The position numbers were made by a program, and so were the translations under genes. From the NCBI GenBank assembly GCA_017470425.1, contig JAFUYT010000001.1, forward strand, positions 1-64,000: a stretch of DNA of 64,000 nt, in the 5' to 3' direction. Positions 27,056-35,283 of the stretch are shown piece after piece. How positions within the stretch are numbered: position 1 is the first letter of the stretch; each line of letters starts with the position of its first letter. The stretch comes from Bacteroidaceae bacterium. GTDB lineage: Bacteria > Bacteroidota > Bacteroidia > Bacteroidales > Bacteroidaceae. A model generated the notes under the pieces. That model ran no database searches. It had not been told where the DNA came from and saw only the letters and a list, made by a program, of their open reading frames with translations.

Positions 27056-28267
27056 CTACAATGCGGCCTCAATGGCCTTGCGGAGATCGGGAATCTGATC
27101 ACCGCGTGCCTGCAACTCAGAGCCGCGGCCAATCAGGAAGTAGGTGGGCAGCGACTGCACGCCATAGAGGAGCACCATGTCATTGGCCACGCCCTCAGGG
27201 CAATAGACGCACACCCACGGGAGCTGCTCGCACATCGTCTTCCAGTAGTGCTCGTCGGCATCCAGCGACACCTGATAGATCTCCAAGCCGCGTGCATGAT
27301 AGGCGGCATAGAGCTCACGCATCTCGATGATGCGCTGCTGGCTCTGCGGGAGGCTGTAGGCGGTGAAGTCCAGGAGCACCACGTTGTCGTGGAGGTCGGA
27401 GAGGCGACGCTCCACGCCGTGGATGTCGTCGAAGCCGAAGTCAATGATGCCCGACTCGCGCACCTTGTCGCCATCTACCTGCAGCTCTATTGTGCGCGGC
27501 GGTCGCGTGTTGCGCAACCCTCGCAGCGCGATATTCCGGAGATTCTCTGTGCGGCGGTGATGCGGGTAGAGTTGTTCCCACTGCGTCGCCACTGCGGCGA
27601 AGTACTGCACATCGCCCCGGTCACTCTCGGGGTTGAAGAGCATCTGCGAGCCGATGGTCTGGAAGAGCGCGAAGTAAGCCGCTGCCGAGCCCGGGGCCTT
27701 CAGGATATAGTCCGCCTTCAACGTCTGCTTGTAGAGGCTCACCAGATGCTGCGCGCGCTCCTGCTTCTCCATCGCTGAGAGGGATGCCTCGGCGCCGAGT
27801 GCCTGAAGCTGTCGCTGCAGCTGGATGTTCATGAGCGATATCGTTTTCATCGTGCGCGAGGCGGCGTTGCCTTCGATGTCGTAGTCGATGGACATACGCG
27901 CAAAAGGCGCTTCCACGGTGATGTCGGCGAGCGTATCGACCGCGAAGTTGATGATCTGGCTGCCGATACGCAGACGATAGAACTCCGGGATGGCAGTGCT
28001 GTCAGCAGGCACCGTGAACGCGAAGACACCGTCAGCTTTCAAGCGTGCGGAGTCCAAAGGCTGCACGCCGTCCAGCGTCACCGCCTCCAGCACGAGCGTG
28101 GAGTCCTCGGCGCCCGTGATGGCGCCCTCGACGGCCACACGCGGTCCGCCGTCGGAGCACGACACCATCGTCAGGAACATATAGCATACCAGCAGTACAA
28201 TCAGCGCCATCGCGATCACGCCGCGCATGATTGCCTGGTTCGTGCGTTGTGCTTTACGTTTGCGCAT
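27056..28267 (-). CDS. DUF4369/thioredoxin-like exported protein lacking CxxC
   Basis: The 403-residue protein has a single N-terminal membrane segment (GVIAMALIVLLVCYMFLTMVSC), which could also be a lipoprotein signal with Cys at about 37. A DUF4369-like beta domain follows (about 45-150), then a helical linker and a C-terminal thioredoxin fold (about 265-403) with VVLLDFTAYS, EIYQVSLDAD and SLPTYFLIGRGSEL. At the place of the usual WCxxC the protein reads YSLPQSQQ, so it cannot be a standard disulfide oxidoreductase. It follows the flotillin gene by 12 bases. Confidence 0.8.
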   Translation of the reverse strand: MRKRKAQRTNQAIMRGVIAMALIVLLVCYMFLTMVSCSDGGPRVAVEGAITGAEDSTLVLEAVTLDGVQPLDSARLKADGVFAFTVPADSTAIPEFYRLRIGSQIINFAVDTLADITVEAPFARMSIDYDIEGNAASRTMKTISLMNIQLQRQLQALGAEASLSAMEKQERAQHLVSLYKQTLKADYILKAPGSAAAYFALFQTIGSQMLFNPESDRGDVQYFAAVATQWEQLYPHHRRTENLRNIALRGLRNTRPPRTIELQVDGDKVRESGIIDFGFDDIHGVERRLSDLHDNVVLLDFTAYSLPQSQQRIIEMRELYAAYHARGLEIYQVSLDADEHYWKTMCEQLPWVCVYCPEGVANDMVLLYGVQSLPTYFLIGRGSELQARGDQIPDLRKAIEAAL

Positions 28268-28279
28268 AACAACCTGTGA

Positions 28280-29650
28280 TCAGCTTTCAGCTGCCTCGTC
28301 GGCAGCGCGCTCCGCCTTCTTCTTCGCCAGATATTCGGGGAGGCTCAGGCCTGCCTGGTCGAAGAGGTCGTTGAGGGGAGGGATGGACTTCATGAGACCA
28401 CTGACGAAGCCTGCGGTAGAGCTCTTGCCGTCGGCACCGCCCTGGCCGCTGTCCCAGACAGTCACCTTGTCGATATTGATGCCCTTGATGGCCTCGACCT
28501 GCGTCTTGACGAGTTCCGGCAGCTTCTCTAAGAGGAGGAGGGAGTACGCGGAGGTGGCATCGCCGCCGGCCGCCTGCACCATTTTGTCGTAACCCTGTGC
28601 CTGACGGGTCAGGATCTCGTAGAGACCCTTTGCCTCGGCTTCCATCTTCGCGAAGACGGCGTCGGCCTCACCACGTGCGATGGCACGCTTCTGCTCTGCC
28701 TCCGCCTCGGCGGCAATGATCAGTCGCTGCTTCTCGATTTCCTGCTGCACGATGACGTTGGCCGTCTCCGTCGCACGTTCACGCTCCGCACGCGCCGTCT
28801 CAGCGATCTGCTCGGCAGCGTAAGCCTCTTCGAGCGCCTTTGCCTGCTGCACCTTCTCGGCGGCATTGGCCTTGCGGGCAGCCTCGGCTTCCTTCTCGCG
28901 GCGGTATGCCTCGGAGTTGGCGATTTCGACTTTCGCCTCGTTCTCGCCCTTCACGGCCTGTGCGTTGGCCTCAGCGGTACGCACACGCGTCTCACGGACA
29001 GCCTCCGCCTTACCAATCTCACCGATCTTGTCCTGCTCAGCCACGCGCACCTTCGCCTCATTGATGGCCTTGGCGGCAGCCTCGCGACCCAGCGCCTCGA
29101 TGTAACCGCTCTCGTCCTTGATATCCGTCACGTTCACGTTGATCAGCCTGAGACCAATCTTCTTCAGCTCCACCTCGACGTTCGTGGAGATGGCCTCAAG
29201 GAACTTATCGCGATCGGAGTTCAGCTCCTCGATGGACATCGTGGCAATGACCAGACGCAGCTGACCGAAGAGGATATCGCGGGCGAGCTCCTGAATCTGC
29301 TGCGGCGTCTGACCGAGCAGGCGCTCTGCGGCAGCACTCATGTACTCCGGTTCCGTAGAGATACCCACGGTGAAGCGGCAGGGCACATCCACGCGGATGT
29401 TCTGGCGCGACAGGGCATTCGTCAGGTTGGCATCGATGCTCAGAGGCGTCAGCGACATATAGGCATAGTCCTGAATGATCGGCCACACGAAGGCACCACC
29501 GCCGTGCACGCACTTGGCAGAGCCCTTGGCGGCGCTGGTTCCGTAAATCACCAAAATCTTGTCCGAGGGACAACGACGGTAGCGGTTGAACAAGGCAACC
29601 ACCAGAAAGAAGGCCACGACAACGGCCACAACTACGATGTAGAGATCCAT
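28280..29650 (-). CDS. Flotillin-like SPFH protein
   Basis: The 456-residue protein has one N-terminal membrane helix (YIVVVAVVVAFFLVVALF), an SPFH/band-7 domain (about 28-200, including GGGAFVWPIIQDYAYMSL and the LGQTPQQIQELARDILFGQLR segment) and a long Ala/Glu-rich coiled coil (about 205-350). A C-terminal globular end follows. The family scaffolds membrane microdomains. It lies after a gene for an NfeD-like protein, the usual partner, with a simple-repeat spacer of 44 bases. Confidence 0.93.
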   Translation of the reverse strand: MDLYIVVVAVVVAFFLVVALFNRYRRCPSDKILVIYGTSAAKGSAKCVHGGGAFVWPIIQDYAYMSLTPLSIDANLTNALSRQNIRVDVPCRFTVGISTEPEYMSAAAERLLGQTPQQIQELARDILFGQLRLVIATMSIEELNSDRDKFLEAISTNVEVELKKIGLRLINVNVTDIKDESGYIEALGREAAAKAINEAKVRVAEQDKIGEIGKAEAVRETRVRTAEANAQAVKGENEAKVEIANSEAYRREKEAEAARKANAAEKVQQAKALEEAYAAEQIAETARAERERATETANVIVQQEIEKQRLIIAAEAEAEQKRAIARGEADAVFAKMEAEAKGLYEILTRQAQGYDKMVQAAGGDATSAYSLLLLEKLPELVKTQVEAIKGINIDKVTVWDSGQGGADGKSSTAGFVSGLMKSIPPLNDLFDQAGLSLPEYLAKKKAERAADEAAES

Positions 29651-29654
29651 GTTT

Positions 29655-29692
29655 TTAGCTGAAAGTTGAGAGTTAAAAGTTGAGAGTTGAGA
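29655..29692 (+). repeat. AGTTGAGAGTTAAAAGTTGAGAG simple repeat
   Basis: An imperfect tandem of AGTTGAGAG fills the spacer between the NfeD-like and flotillin genes. The reverse-complement motif AACTCTCAACTCTCAACT occurs at 63260-63278. Confidence 0.7.
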
Positions 29693-29694
29693 GC

Positions 29695-30363
29695 TTAAAG
29701 TTTTTCCACTAACAGGCTACCACCGTCTATTATAGAGGTAACGCGCACGCGTGCGCCCGTAGGGATACCTTCACCGTCGGTAAAGGCATTCAGTTCGTGG
29801 ACAGAGCCGTTGATGCTGATTTGAATCTTGCCTGCTGCAGTGTGACTGCCGGGGATGCGGAGATAGACGCTGGCCGTCTGCCCCACGCAGTCCTGGATGC
29901 GGAAGCTGCCGTTGCGCTCCAGACTCATGATGGCACTGAACAGCAACACGAAGACCGCCACGAAGAGCAAGCCGATCAGGAAGCTCAACAGAATCAGCAG
30001 CGTCTGGCTCTTCACGACCGGTGCCAGACTGATGCCGCCCCAGCCGAAGCCCAGGAAGAAATTGATGAAGTTGCGCAGCGAGAACAGCGAGAAGATGCCG
30101 GCAGAACCCAGCGTGCCCTCGTGACCCGTGTGCCCCACGGAGATGTCCGTGTCGCCGCCCGCATCCACATCGACATCCGTGTGGACGTCGAAATCGGTGC
30201 TGACATCGGCATCGACATCAGAGTCCATGTCGCCGATGCCGAGCAGCATCAGCGCGTTCTGAATGACAAACACTACGCTCGCAGCAATGGCGCAAGCCCA
30301 GAAGACCTGCATCGTGGAATCCAGCGAGCTGAACCAGTTAGAAATAGAAGTAAGCATATTCAT
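29695..30363 (-). CDS. NfeD-like membrane protein
   Basis: The 222-residue protein has an N-terminal helix, an acidic Asp-rich stretch with alternating DVD/DVH (about 46-75), two or three further helices (NFFLGFGWG, LLILLSFLIGLLFVAVFVLLFS) and a C-terminal OB-fold (about 150-222, GQTASVYLRIPG to GSLLVEKL). NfeD proteins pair with flotillins, probably aiding assembly. The Asp-rich stretch could bind cations. It is the first gene of a three-gene operon with flotillin and the thioredoxin-like protein. Confidence 0.85.
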   Translation of the reverse strand: MNMLTSISNWFSSLDSTMQVFWACAIAASVVFVIQNALMLLGIGDMDSDVDADVSTDFDVHTDVDVDAGGDTDISVGHTGHEGTLGSAGIFSLFSLRNFINFFLGFGWGGISLAPVVKSQTLLILLSFLIGLLFVAVFVLLFSAIMSLERNGSFRIQDCVGQTASVYLRIPGSHTAAGKIQISINGSVHELNAFTDGEGIPTGARVRVTSIIDGGSLLVEKL

Positions 30364-30378
30364 CTAAGATTTCCACGA

Positions 30379-30386
30379 CAAAGATA
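30379..30386 (-). promoter_or_regulatory. -7 box of the NfeD-flotillin operon
   Basis: TATCTTTG reads leftward 15 bases ahead of the ATG at 30363. Confidence 0.65.
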
Positions 30387-30428
30387 CAGCTTTTAAGCTT
30401 ACACACCAAATGATTTCCCGAAAAAATA

Positions 30429-30526
30429 CAAAAAAACGACCATCCTCACGGACAATCGTTTTGCAAAATCATTTACCTTATAAACTAACTAACTAAATCT
30501 TTACGCAAAAGGCTTTCTCCTTTTTG
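30429..30526 (-). ncRNA. Candidate small RNA
   Basis: A leftward promoter (30532-30539) is followed by about 98 bases with no credible reading frame and then an intrinsic terminator. The 5' part folds into a hairpin (CGCAAAAAGG with CCTTTTGCG, one bulge). A mostly unpaired middle contains TTAGTTAGTTAG. The 3' hairpin has an 11-bp stem with a GTGA loop, then a T-run. The signal is a self-contained transcription unit between the NfeD-like gene and the 30800 gene; the family was not recognised. It occupies part of the 436-base gap 30364-30799; the rest of that gap shows nothing else but promoters. Confidence 0.5.
30435..30460 (-). terminator. Intrinsic terminator of the candidate small RNA
   Basis: The leftward strand reads AACGATTGTCC, GTGA, GGATGGTCGTT and then seven T. 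All 11 positions pair if G-T pairs are allowed. Confidence 0.75.
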
Positions 30527-30531
30527 CGCTG

Positions 30532-30539
30532 CAAAGGTA
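30532..30539 (-). promoter_or_regulatory. -7 box of the candidate small RNA
   Basis: TACCTTTG reads leftward. It is separated from the nfeD-like gene by a terminator and by that gene's own promoter, so it does not serve that gene. Confidence 0.6.
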
Positions 30540-30767
30540 CGGCAATTTACCCGATCTTTACGTCAAATTCATGCTATAAAGCATAAGAAACCCCGTTTTC
30601 CTTGACATTTATCAATCACCCGCCCCTTTCATAGGATAGATTTCTCCCCCCATTCCCACCAAGCACTTCACCCCACTTTCTGCCTCCCCGAACTAAAAAA
30701 CGTCTAAAAATTAGACACGCTTCGAAGAATTCTTAGCAATTATGAACTCGCTATGCTGGAAAAGGCG

Positions 30768-30775
30768 TAACTTTG
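30768..30775 (+). promoter_or_regulatory. -7 box of the 30800 gene
   Basis: TAACTTTG lies 25 bases ahead of the ATG at 30800. Confidence 0.65.
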
Positions 30776-30799
30776 CGGCCAGAAAAACAAGAATGTATC

Positions 30800-31408
30800 A
30801 TGGCAGACAAAATCATTCAACTGACCACCCAACAATTAAGCGACCTCGTGAGCGAGGCCGTAGAACATGCTATTAAACGGCTGGACAATGTACAAATCAT
30901 TGAATCCTCTGACAATCAGACAGAGGATTCTAACAACGTTCGCGTAGGGGAATTCTCTGAAGAGCAATACCGCGAAGCGATGGCAACAATGGCCGCCAAT
31001 CGAGGTGCAGGCAATGAGCCCAAAGTAGGACTCTTCTGGTATAGTATCTCGGAAAAGCAACTTTTTGGCGTAGTTACTCACAAGAGAACAGATTACCTAA
31101 AGCCAAATGCAGGTGGTGGGTTAATCACTTGCAGTGAGATGCATGAAGATGTGTGGAAGAAGGAGTTCTATAAGCAGAAGTTCCATAAGAATGGCGTTGG
31201 CCCCTTCAAAGGAGAATACCAGTTCCGCCCTCGTGGCCGTGTGTTCTATTCTCCTGCAGAAGACCAGTATATCATAGCTGTGGGCTCGTGGATTGACCAG
31301 CACCCTGAGGCCATTGACCTCGTGCTCGAAGAGTTTGATTTGCCTCGCGATAAGACCATTGTTCAAAAAGCGTCACATTGGGATATCGGCCAGACATGGA
31401 ATGACTGA
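30800..31408 (+). CDS. Hypothetical protein, Bacteroidota-type
   Basis: I do not recognise this family. The 202-residue soluble protein starts with a short amphipathic helical segment (MADKIIQLTTQQLSDLVSEAVEHAIKR cut after about 27 residues). A Ser/Asn/Asp-rich linker follows, then a compact domain (about 65-202) with VGLFWYSISEKQLFGVV, SEMHEDVWKKEFYKQKF, PFKGEYQFRPRGRVFYSP and DLVLEEFDLP. There is no signal peptide or membrane segment. The N-terminal helix resembles those used for oligomerisation or DNA contact. Base composition is more AT-rich than neighbours. It has its own promoter and precedes the MutS homologue by 24 bases. Confidence 0.7.
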   Translation: MADKIIQLTTQQLSDLVSEAVEHAIKRLDNVQIIESSDNQTEDSNNVRVGEFSEEQYREAMATMAANRGAGNEPKVGLFWYSISEKQLFGVVTHKRTDYLKPNAGGGLITCSEMHEDVWKKEFYKQKFHKNGVGPFKGEYQFRPRGRVFYSPAEDQYIIAVGSWIDQHPEAIDLVLEEFDLPRDKTIVQKASHWDIGQTWND

Positions 31409-31432
31409 CAAATAAAGAAACTTTGCCACTTG

Positions 31433-33274
31433 ATGACCAATCTCAGGGCATTCTATGACGAGAAGGCAGCAGCGCTACGCCGTGAAGTGGCGGTGCTGCG
31501 GCAGCGGTCGCGCAGCTTCGTGGTGGGAGAGCTGGCTGCCTTTGGCGCAGCCGTAGCGCTGGCTGTCACGTGGATAGCGACAGAGGCCAGCTGGCCGGTG
31601 TTGTTGGCGGCAGGCGTGGCAGGCGGCATCTATCTCTGGATTCGCAGCCGCGACATGCGGAGCAGCGACCGCCTGGAGACGTGCGAGGGGCTGCTCAGTG
31701 TTTATGAAGGCGAACTGGCCGCGCTTGACGGCGACTTTTCGCGCTTCGACGACGGGAGCCGGTATGCCGACCAGCATCATGAGTTCACGATGAATCTGGA
31801 TGTCTTCGGGCGCGAGTCCCTCTACCAGCGCATCGACCGCACAGCCACCACAGGCGGTGCGGACTTCCTGGCGGCAAGGCTTGCAGAGACGAGCGTGCCG
31901 TCGCCGGAGGAGATCCGGCAACGGCGAGAAGCCATCAATGCCCTGGCTGCCGACGAGTCCCTGCGAACGGCTTTCATGGCGCAGGGCAGGGATGCGTCGG
32001 CAGGAAGCCGAGGCCCCGCACCCGCGGGCAAGGTTGATACCGCCGCCGTGCTGCGTGCGATAGCTGCCGTGCAGGACATCTCCATCTCCTCCTTTGCCGC
32101 CACGCCCGCAGCCCTGCTACTGGCCGTGCTGCTGCTTGGAGGATTCTATGCGCTGCTGGCGGCTGCTATTCTCGGCTTCATCGGCGCTGGCGCCGTGATG
32201 GCATGGGCTGTGCTCGAAGTCCTCGTTGCCAGCCTCCTCTTCGCCCGCCCATTGCGGCTGACGAGCCGCGCCACGAACGGAATCCTGAAATCCCTCAGGA
32301 GCTACAGACGCCTGATTATCCTTGCTGCACCGGCAGGGGAGAAGGCCTTCTGCATCCTCGAGCGCATCGTGGCCAGCATCGACCGCCGCAACGAGTTCTG
32401 GATCTTCATCTCCAACGCACTTTTCCTGGCCGACCTGTTCATCGTGCACCGCTTCCTGCGGTGGCGCCGGAGCTATCTGACGAGGCTGCCCGAATGGATA
32501 GATGAGGTGAGCTGCTTCGACGCCCTCGTCTCGATGGCCACCTTCCGCTACAACCATCCCGAAGCCACCGATGCCGAGGTCGTCGCCTCGCCTGCCATCG
32601 TCTTCGAAGCAGAAGAGCTGTGGCACCCCTTCCTCGGCGCCGAAGCCGTGCGCAACGACTTCCGCCTCGACGACGGACACTACTACATCATCACGGGGGC
32701 CAACATGGCGGGCAAGAGCACCTTCCTGCGCACGGTGGGCATCAACGTCCTGCTGGCGCGCTGCGGCCTGCCCGTCTTTGCCCGACGCCTCCGGCTCTCG
32801 CCCTTCGCTCTGTTCACCTCCATGCGCACCACCGACGACCTCCAGCACGGCATCTCCTACTTCAACGCCGAGCTGCTGCGTCTGCGCCAGCTCCTGGAAG
32901 CCGTCACCCCCAGTCAGCCGGACCGTTCCTTACGTCGCGATTCCATCGCGACACCCCCTCCCCCCTCTTCCCACACCCTCATCATCCTCGACGAGATCCT
33001 GAAGGGCACCAATTCCCTGGACAAGCTCAATGGCTCCCGCCTCTTCCTCGAAGCCGTCTCGGCGCTGCCCGTCACCGGCATCATCGCCACCCACGACCTC
33101 GAGCTCTCCCGCATGGCCGACGAGCACCCCGACCGCTTCCACAACCACTGCTTCGAGATTCAGCTGGCCGACGACATCACCTATTCTTACCGCATCACCC
33201 CCGGCGTAGCACGCAACCAGAATGCCACCTACCTGCTCCGCCAGTTCCTCAGCTCATTAGCTCCGACCCCATAA
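31433..33274 (+). CDS. Membrane-associated MutS-family ATPase
   Basis: The 613-residue protein lacks the mismatch-recognition domain of true MutS. It has two hydrophobic segments near residues 30-65 (ELAAFGAAVALAVTWIA) and two more near 220-270. The C-terminal MutS ATPase (about 400-613) has the P-loop ITGANMAGKSTFLRTVG, Walker B IILDEILKGTNS and signature IATHDLELSRMA. Between the last helix and Walker B a segment (RSLRRDSIATPPPPSS) is encoded by a palindrome-containing insertion at 32934-32952. Function is unknown; it is unlikely to do classical mismatch repair. The TTG at 31430 was passed over for the ATG at 31433. Confidence 0.88.
   Translation: MTNLRAFYDEKAAALRREVAVLRQRSRSFVVGELAAFGAAVALAVTWIATEASWPVLLAAGVAGGIYLWIRSRDMRSSDRLETCEGLLSVYEGELAALDGDFSRFDDGSRYADQHHEFTMNLDVFGRESLYQRIDRTATTGGADFLAARLAETSVPSPEEIRQRREAINALAADESLRTAFMAQGRDASAGSRGPAPAGKVDTAAVLRAIAAVQDISISSFAATPAALLLAVLLLGGFYALLAAAILGFIGAGAVMAWAVLEVLVASLLFARPLRLTSRATNGILKSLRSYRRLIILAAPAGEKAFCILERIVASIDRRNEFWIFISNALFLADLFIVHRFLRWRRSYLTRLPEWIDEVSCFDALVSMATFRYNHPEATDAEVVASPAIVFEAEELWHPFLGAEAVRNDFRLDDGHYYIITGANMAGKSTFLRTVGINVLLARCGLPVFARRLRLSPFALFTSMRTTDDLQHGISYFNAELLRLRQLLEAVTPSQPDRSLRRDSIATPPPPSSHTLIILDEILKGTNSLDKLNGSRLFLEAVSALPVTGIIATHDLELSRMADEHPDRFHNHCFEIQLADDITYSYRITPGVARNQNATYLLRQFLSSLAPTP
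32934..32952. repeat. Palindrome inside the MutS-family gene
   Basis: Eight-base arms GTCGCGAT and ATCGCGAC surround a 3-base loop. The palindrome is in a segment absent from the family consensus, just before Walker B. Confidence 0.8.
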
Positions 33275-33389
33275 AACGGTTAAGAGAGGGCTTAGAGAGT
33301 AGAATTTTGTCAGGCCTGGCACAATTGAGCACAATAATACGTGATATTCATACGTTTCTTTGACAGGAACCAATCCATCCATTAACTGT

Positions 33390-34217
33390 ATGAAACTGTC
33401 ACGAGTTCTTTCCCTTCTTCTCGTTTTGACCTTAACCTGTTCTTGCTGCGAAACGGAAGAATCTCCGGCGAGCGAACACACCTACTTGTTGGAAGCACTT
33501 CTGGCCGACAGGCAGAGCCTTCGCTTTAGCTATAACCGTCAAGGTCAAGTCGTTCACAGTGAAGAAGCCGACACACTATTCGGGAGCACATATTATTCCG
33601 TTTCACGAGATTACGACTACGCGCTGCTGCAGGGCCTCATCTTCTGTCGCAGCATTTATCACCGCGAAGGTGAATGGGGACATGAGCCTACGGAGTTGCT
33701 GTACCTCGACACCCTGTTTCTGAGCTCACGACAAAGGGTAGATAGCATCCACCGTCACCTGACGATTGAAGGGAACACTCAGCAGAGCTTCTCTCTATGG
33801 TATCAATACGACGAAGGGAACCAGCTGACCGCCCTGAGTCTCAAAGCCATCCCCACGGGCGGATGGCATGGACCAAGTACACAGAAGTGGCAATCGCAAG
33901 GTACACTCGAATGGCAGGATGGCGGCATCACCCGCTTCGTGCAACCCGACAGACGCTCAACGAAGCATTACTCCTACACGGAAATACCAAACACATTCTA
34001 TTTGGATGCCCGCAACAATCTCATCTATGATGATTGGATTCCTCTTCTTCAGTGGTTTGGCAAGCGGCCTCTCTACTTACAAGAGAGCCAGGAAGAAGAA
34101 GGCATACGCACCCTCTTCAGCTATCAACACCAAGATGGGCTCCTTATCTCTGAAACGATAGAATCCATTCATGAGGGCAAGACCGAAACGGGCATACTGC
34201 ACCTCGTGTGGAAGTGA
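33390..34217 (+). CDS. Exported lipoprotein of unknown function
   Basis: The 275-residue product begins with a lipoprotein-like signal (MKLSRVLSLLLVLTLTCSCC). The body is beta-rich with repeated YxxD/E patterns (SFSLWYQYDEGNQLTALSL, TLFSYQHQDGLLIS), typical of YD-repeat-like or DUF4595-type Bacteroidota lipoproteins, but I could not assign a family. The ATG at 33390 is chosen because the signal begins there. It is downstream of the MutS homologue. Confidence 0.65.
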   Translation: MKLSRVLSLLLVLTLTCSCCETEESPASEHTYLLEALLADRQSLRFSYNRQGQVVHSEEADTLFGSTYYSVSRDYDYALLQGLIFCRSIYHREGEWGHEPTELLYLDTLFLSSRQRVDSIHRHLTIEGNTQQSFSLWYQYDEGNQLTALSLKAIPTGGWHGPSTQKWQSQGTLEWQDGGITRFVQPDRRSTKHYSYTEIPNTFYLDARNNLIYDDWIPLLQWFGKRPLYLQESQEEEGIRTLFSYQHQDGLLISETIESIHEGKTETGILHLVWK

Positions 34218-34304
34218 AGCCTTACTCTGTCTTTAGATATAAAGAGTTCGTGAAGGATGCCCAAAAGGCACTGATGTGAGTTGCTATCACGCGCGCGAGA
34301 GAGT

Positions 34305-34883
34305 AAATTGGAATTTTTACCTACACTTCTACACTTTCGTGGCACATATTATTCAAAAGCAAATAGTTATAGTGGTGTAGGATCGGGTGTAGGAAGACAA
34401 AAAGGGTGTAGAATATTGCCATAATACGGCCAAACACACGGAAAAAGACTGGCTTCTTTCAGAGAAAAGAAGAATCACAAAAGAAGAATCACAAAAGAAC
34501 GTGCAATATTTTCTCACGCGTGATAAAATATTTTATCACCGATGATAAAGATATTTATCATGCGTGAGAAAAACCGATTCCTTTAAATGTTTGAACTCTT
34601 GAAACCTTGAAACCTTAAACCCTTGGCCCCTTGAACCCTTGTGCGTAACATCATCTGGAGTGCCGCTGTGTCTTCCATCACTACACCATTATGAGTCGCA
34701 CCAGCTAACGCGCCAACCACACACGGGTGACAACCGCCTAATCAATTCTGTATAAAAGCCCGAATTTATCCCTTATCCTACACTCCTACACCATATTCTA
34801 CACACCAATCTACACCCTACACGGCATTGTATATCAACACCTTGCCAAGAAAGGTGTAGATATGTAGGTAAAAATGGCCATTT
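34305..34883. mobile_element. Gene-free stretch bounded by inverted repeats (possible MITE-like element)
   Basis: The 34218-35283 gap holds no gene. Inside it, bases 34314-34334 and 34854-34874 are inverted copies matching at 19 of 21 positions (TTTTTACCTACAC core), with weaker matching for about nine more bases outward. Between them are several GTGTAGG/CCTACAC motifs, the palindrome at 34509-34572 and CTTGAAACC simple repeats near 34600-34640. No transposase frame is present. The inverted ends are themselves made of the local repeat motif, so a mobile origin is only a possibility. Confidence 0.3.
34509..34572. repeat. Large nested palindrome
   Basis: CTCACGCG and GCGTGAG flank two tandem smaller palindromes. 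The left one is perfect over 18 bases (TGATAAAATATTTTATCA, 34521-34538); the right one, 34543-34560, is near-perfect (TGATAAAGATATTTATCA). The whole 64-base block reads nearly the same on both strands. Confidence 0.85.
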
Positions 34884-35208
34884 AATTAAATATACATTTA
34901 CAAAAGCTCTTTCAACTGGTTAACAAGGCACAATCATAAATTGTATGCTGAAACATTCGGCGTTCCACATTTGACCCCTTCAGCACACGTCCTACACCTT
35001 AATTATATAATAGCCCTCTCAAAAGGGGGCATGGTTCACATGTACACATTTTCTTTATTAAGCCAAAACGCTCCTAACGTTATGATAGACTTAAAGAACT
35101 GAGTTGTCTCTTACGCCTTTTTTTGTAAGAAACTGCAAAAAGAACATAAAAAAACACTTCTGATGAGTATTTTCCTTCAAATTGTTTGCTCATCTCAGAG
35201 AAAAGCAG

Positions 35209-35216
35209 TACCTTTG
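35209..35216 (+). promoter_or_regulatory. -7 box of the abi-like pseudogene
   Basis: TACCTTTG lies 67 bases ahead of the ATG at 35284. Confidence 0.65.
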
Positions 35217-35221
35217 TATCA

Positions 35222-35283
35222 ATAGTTCCCGCCACGCCTCCTAACAATGCGTACCACGGCGGGACTTCGTCATTTATAAAGGT
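35222..35283 (+). ncRNA. Structured leader of the abi-like gene
   Basis: The leader between promoter and ATG contains the stem TCCCGCC (35227-35233) with GGCGGGA (35258-35264), loop 24 bases. AbiF-type genes are known to be preceded by a conserved structured RNA (the abiF motif), reported as an RNA antitoxin. Whether this leader is that motif is an inference from position and stem only. Confidence 0.4.
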
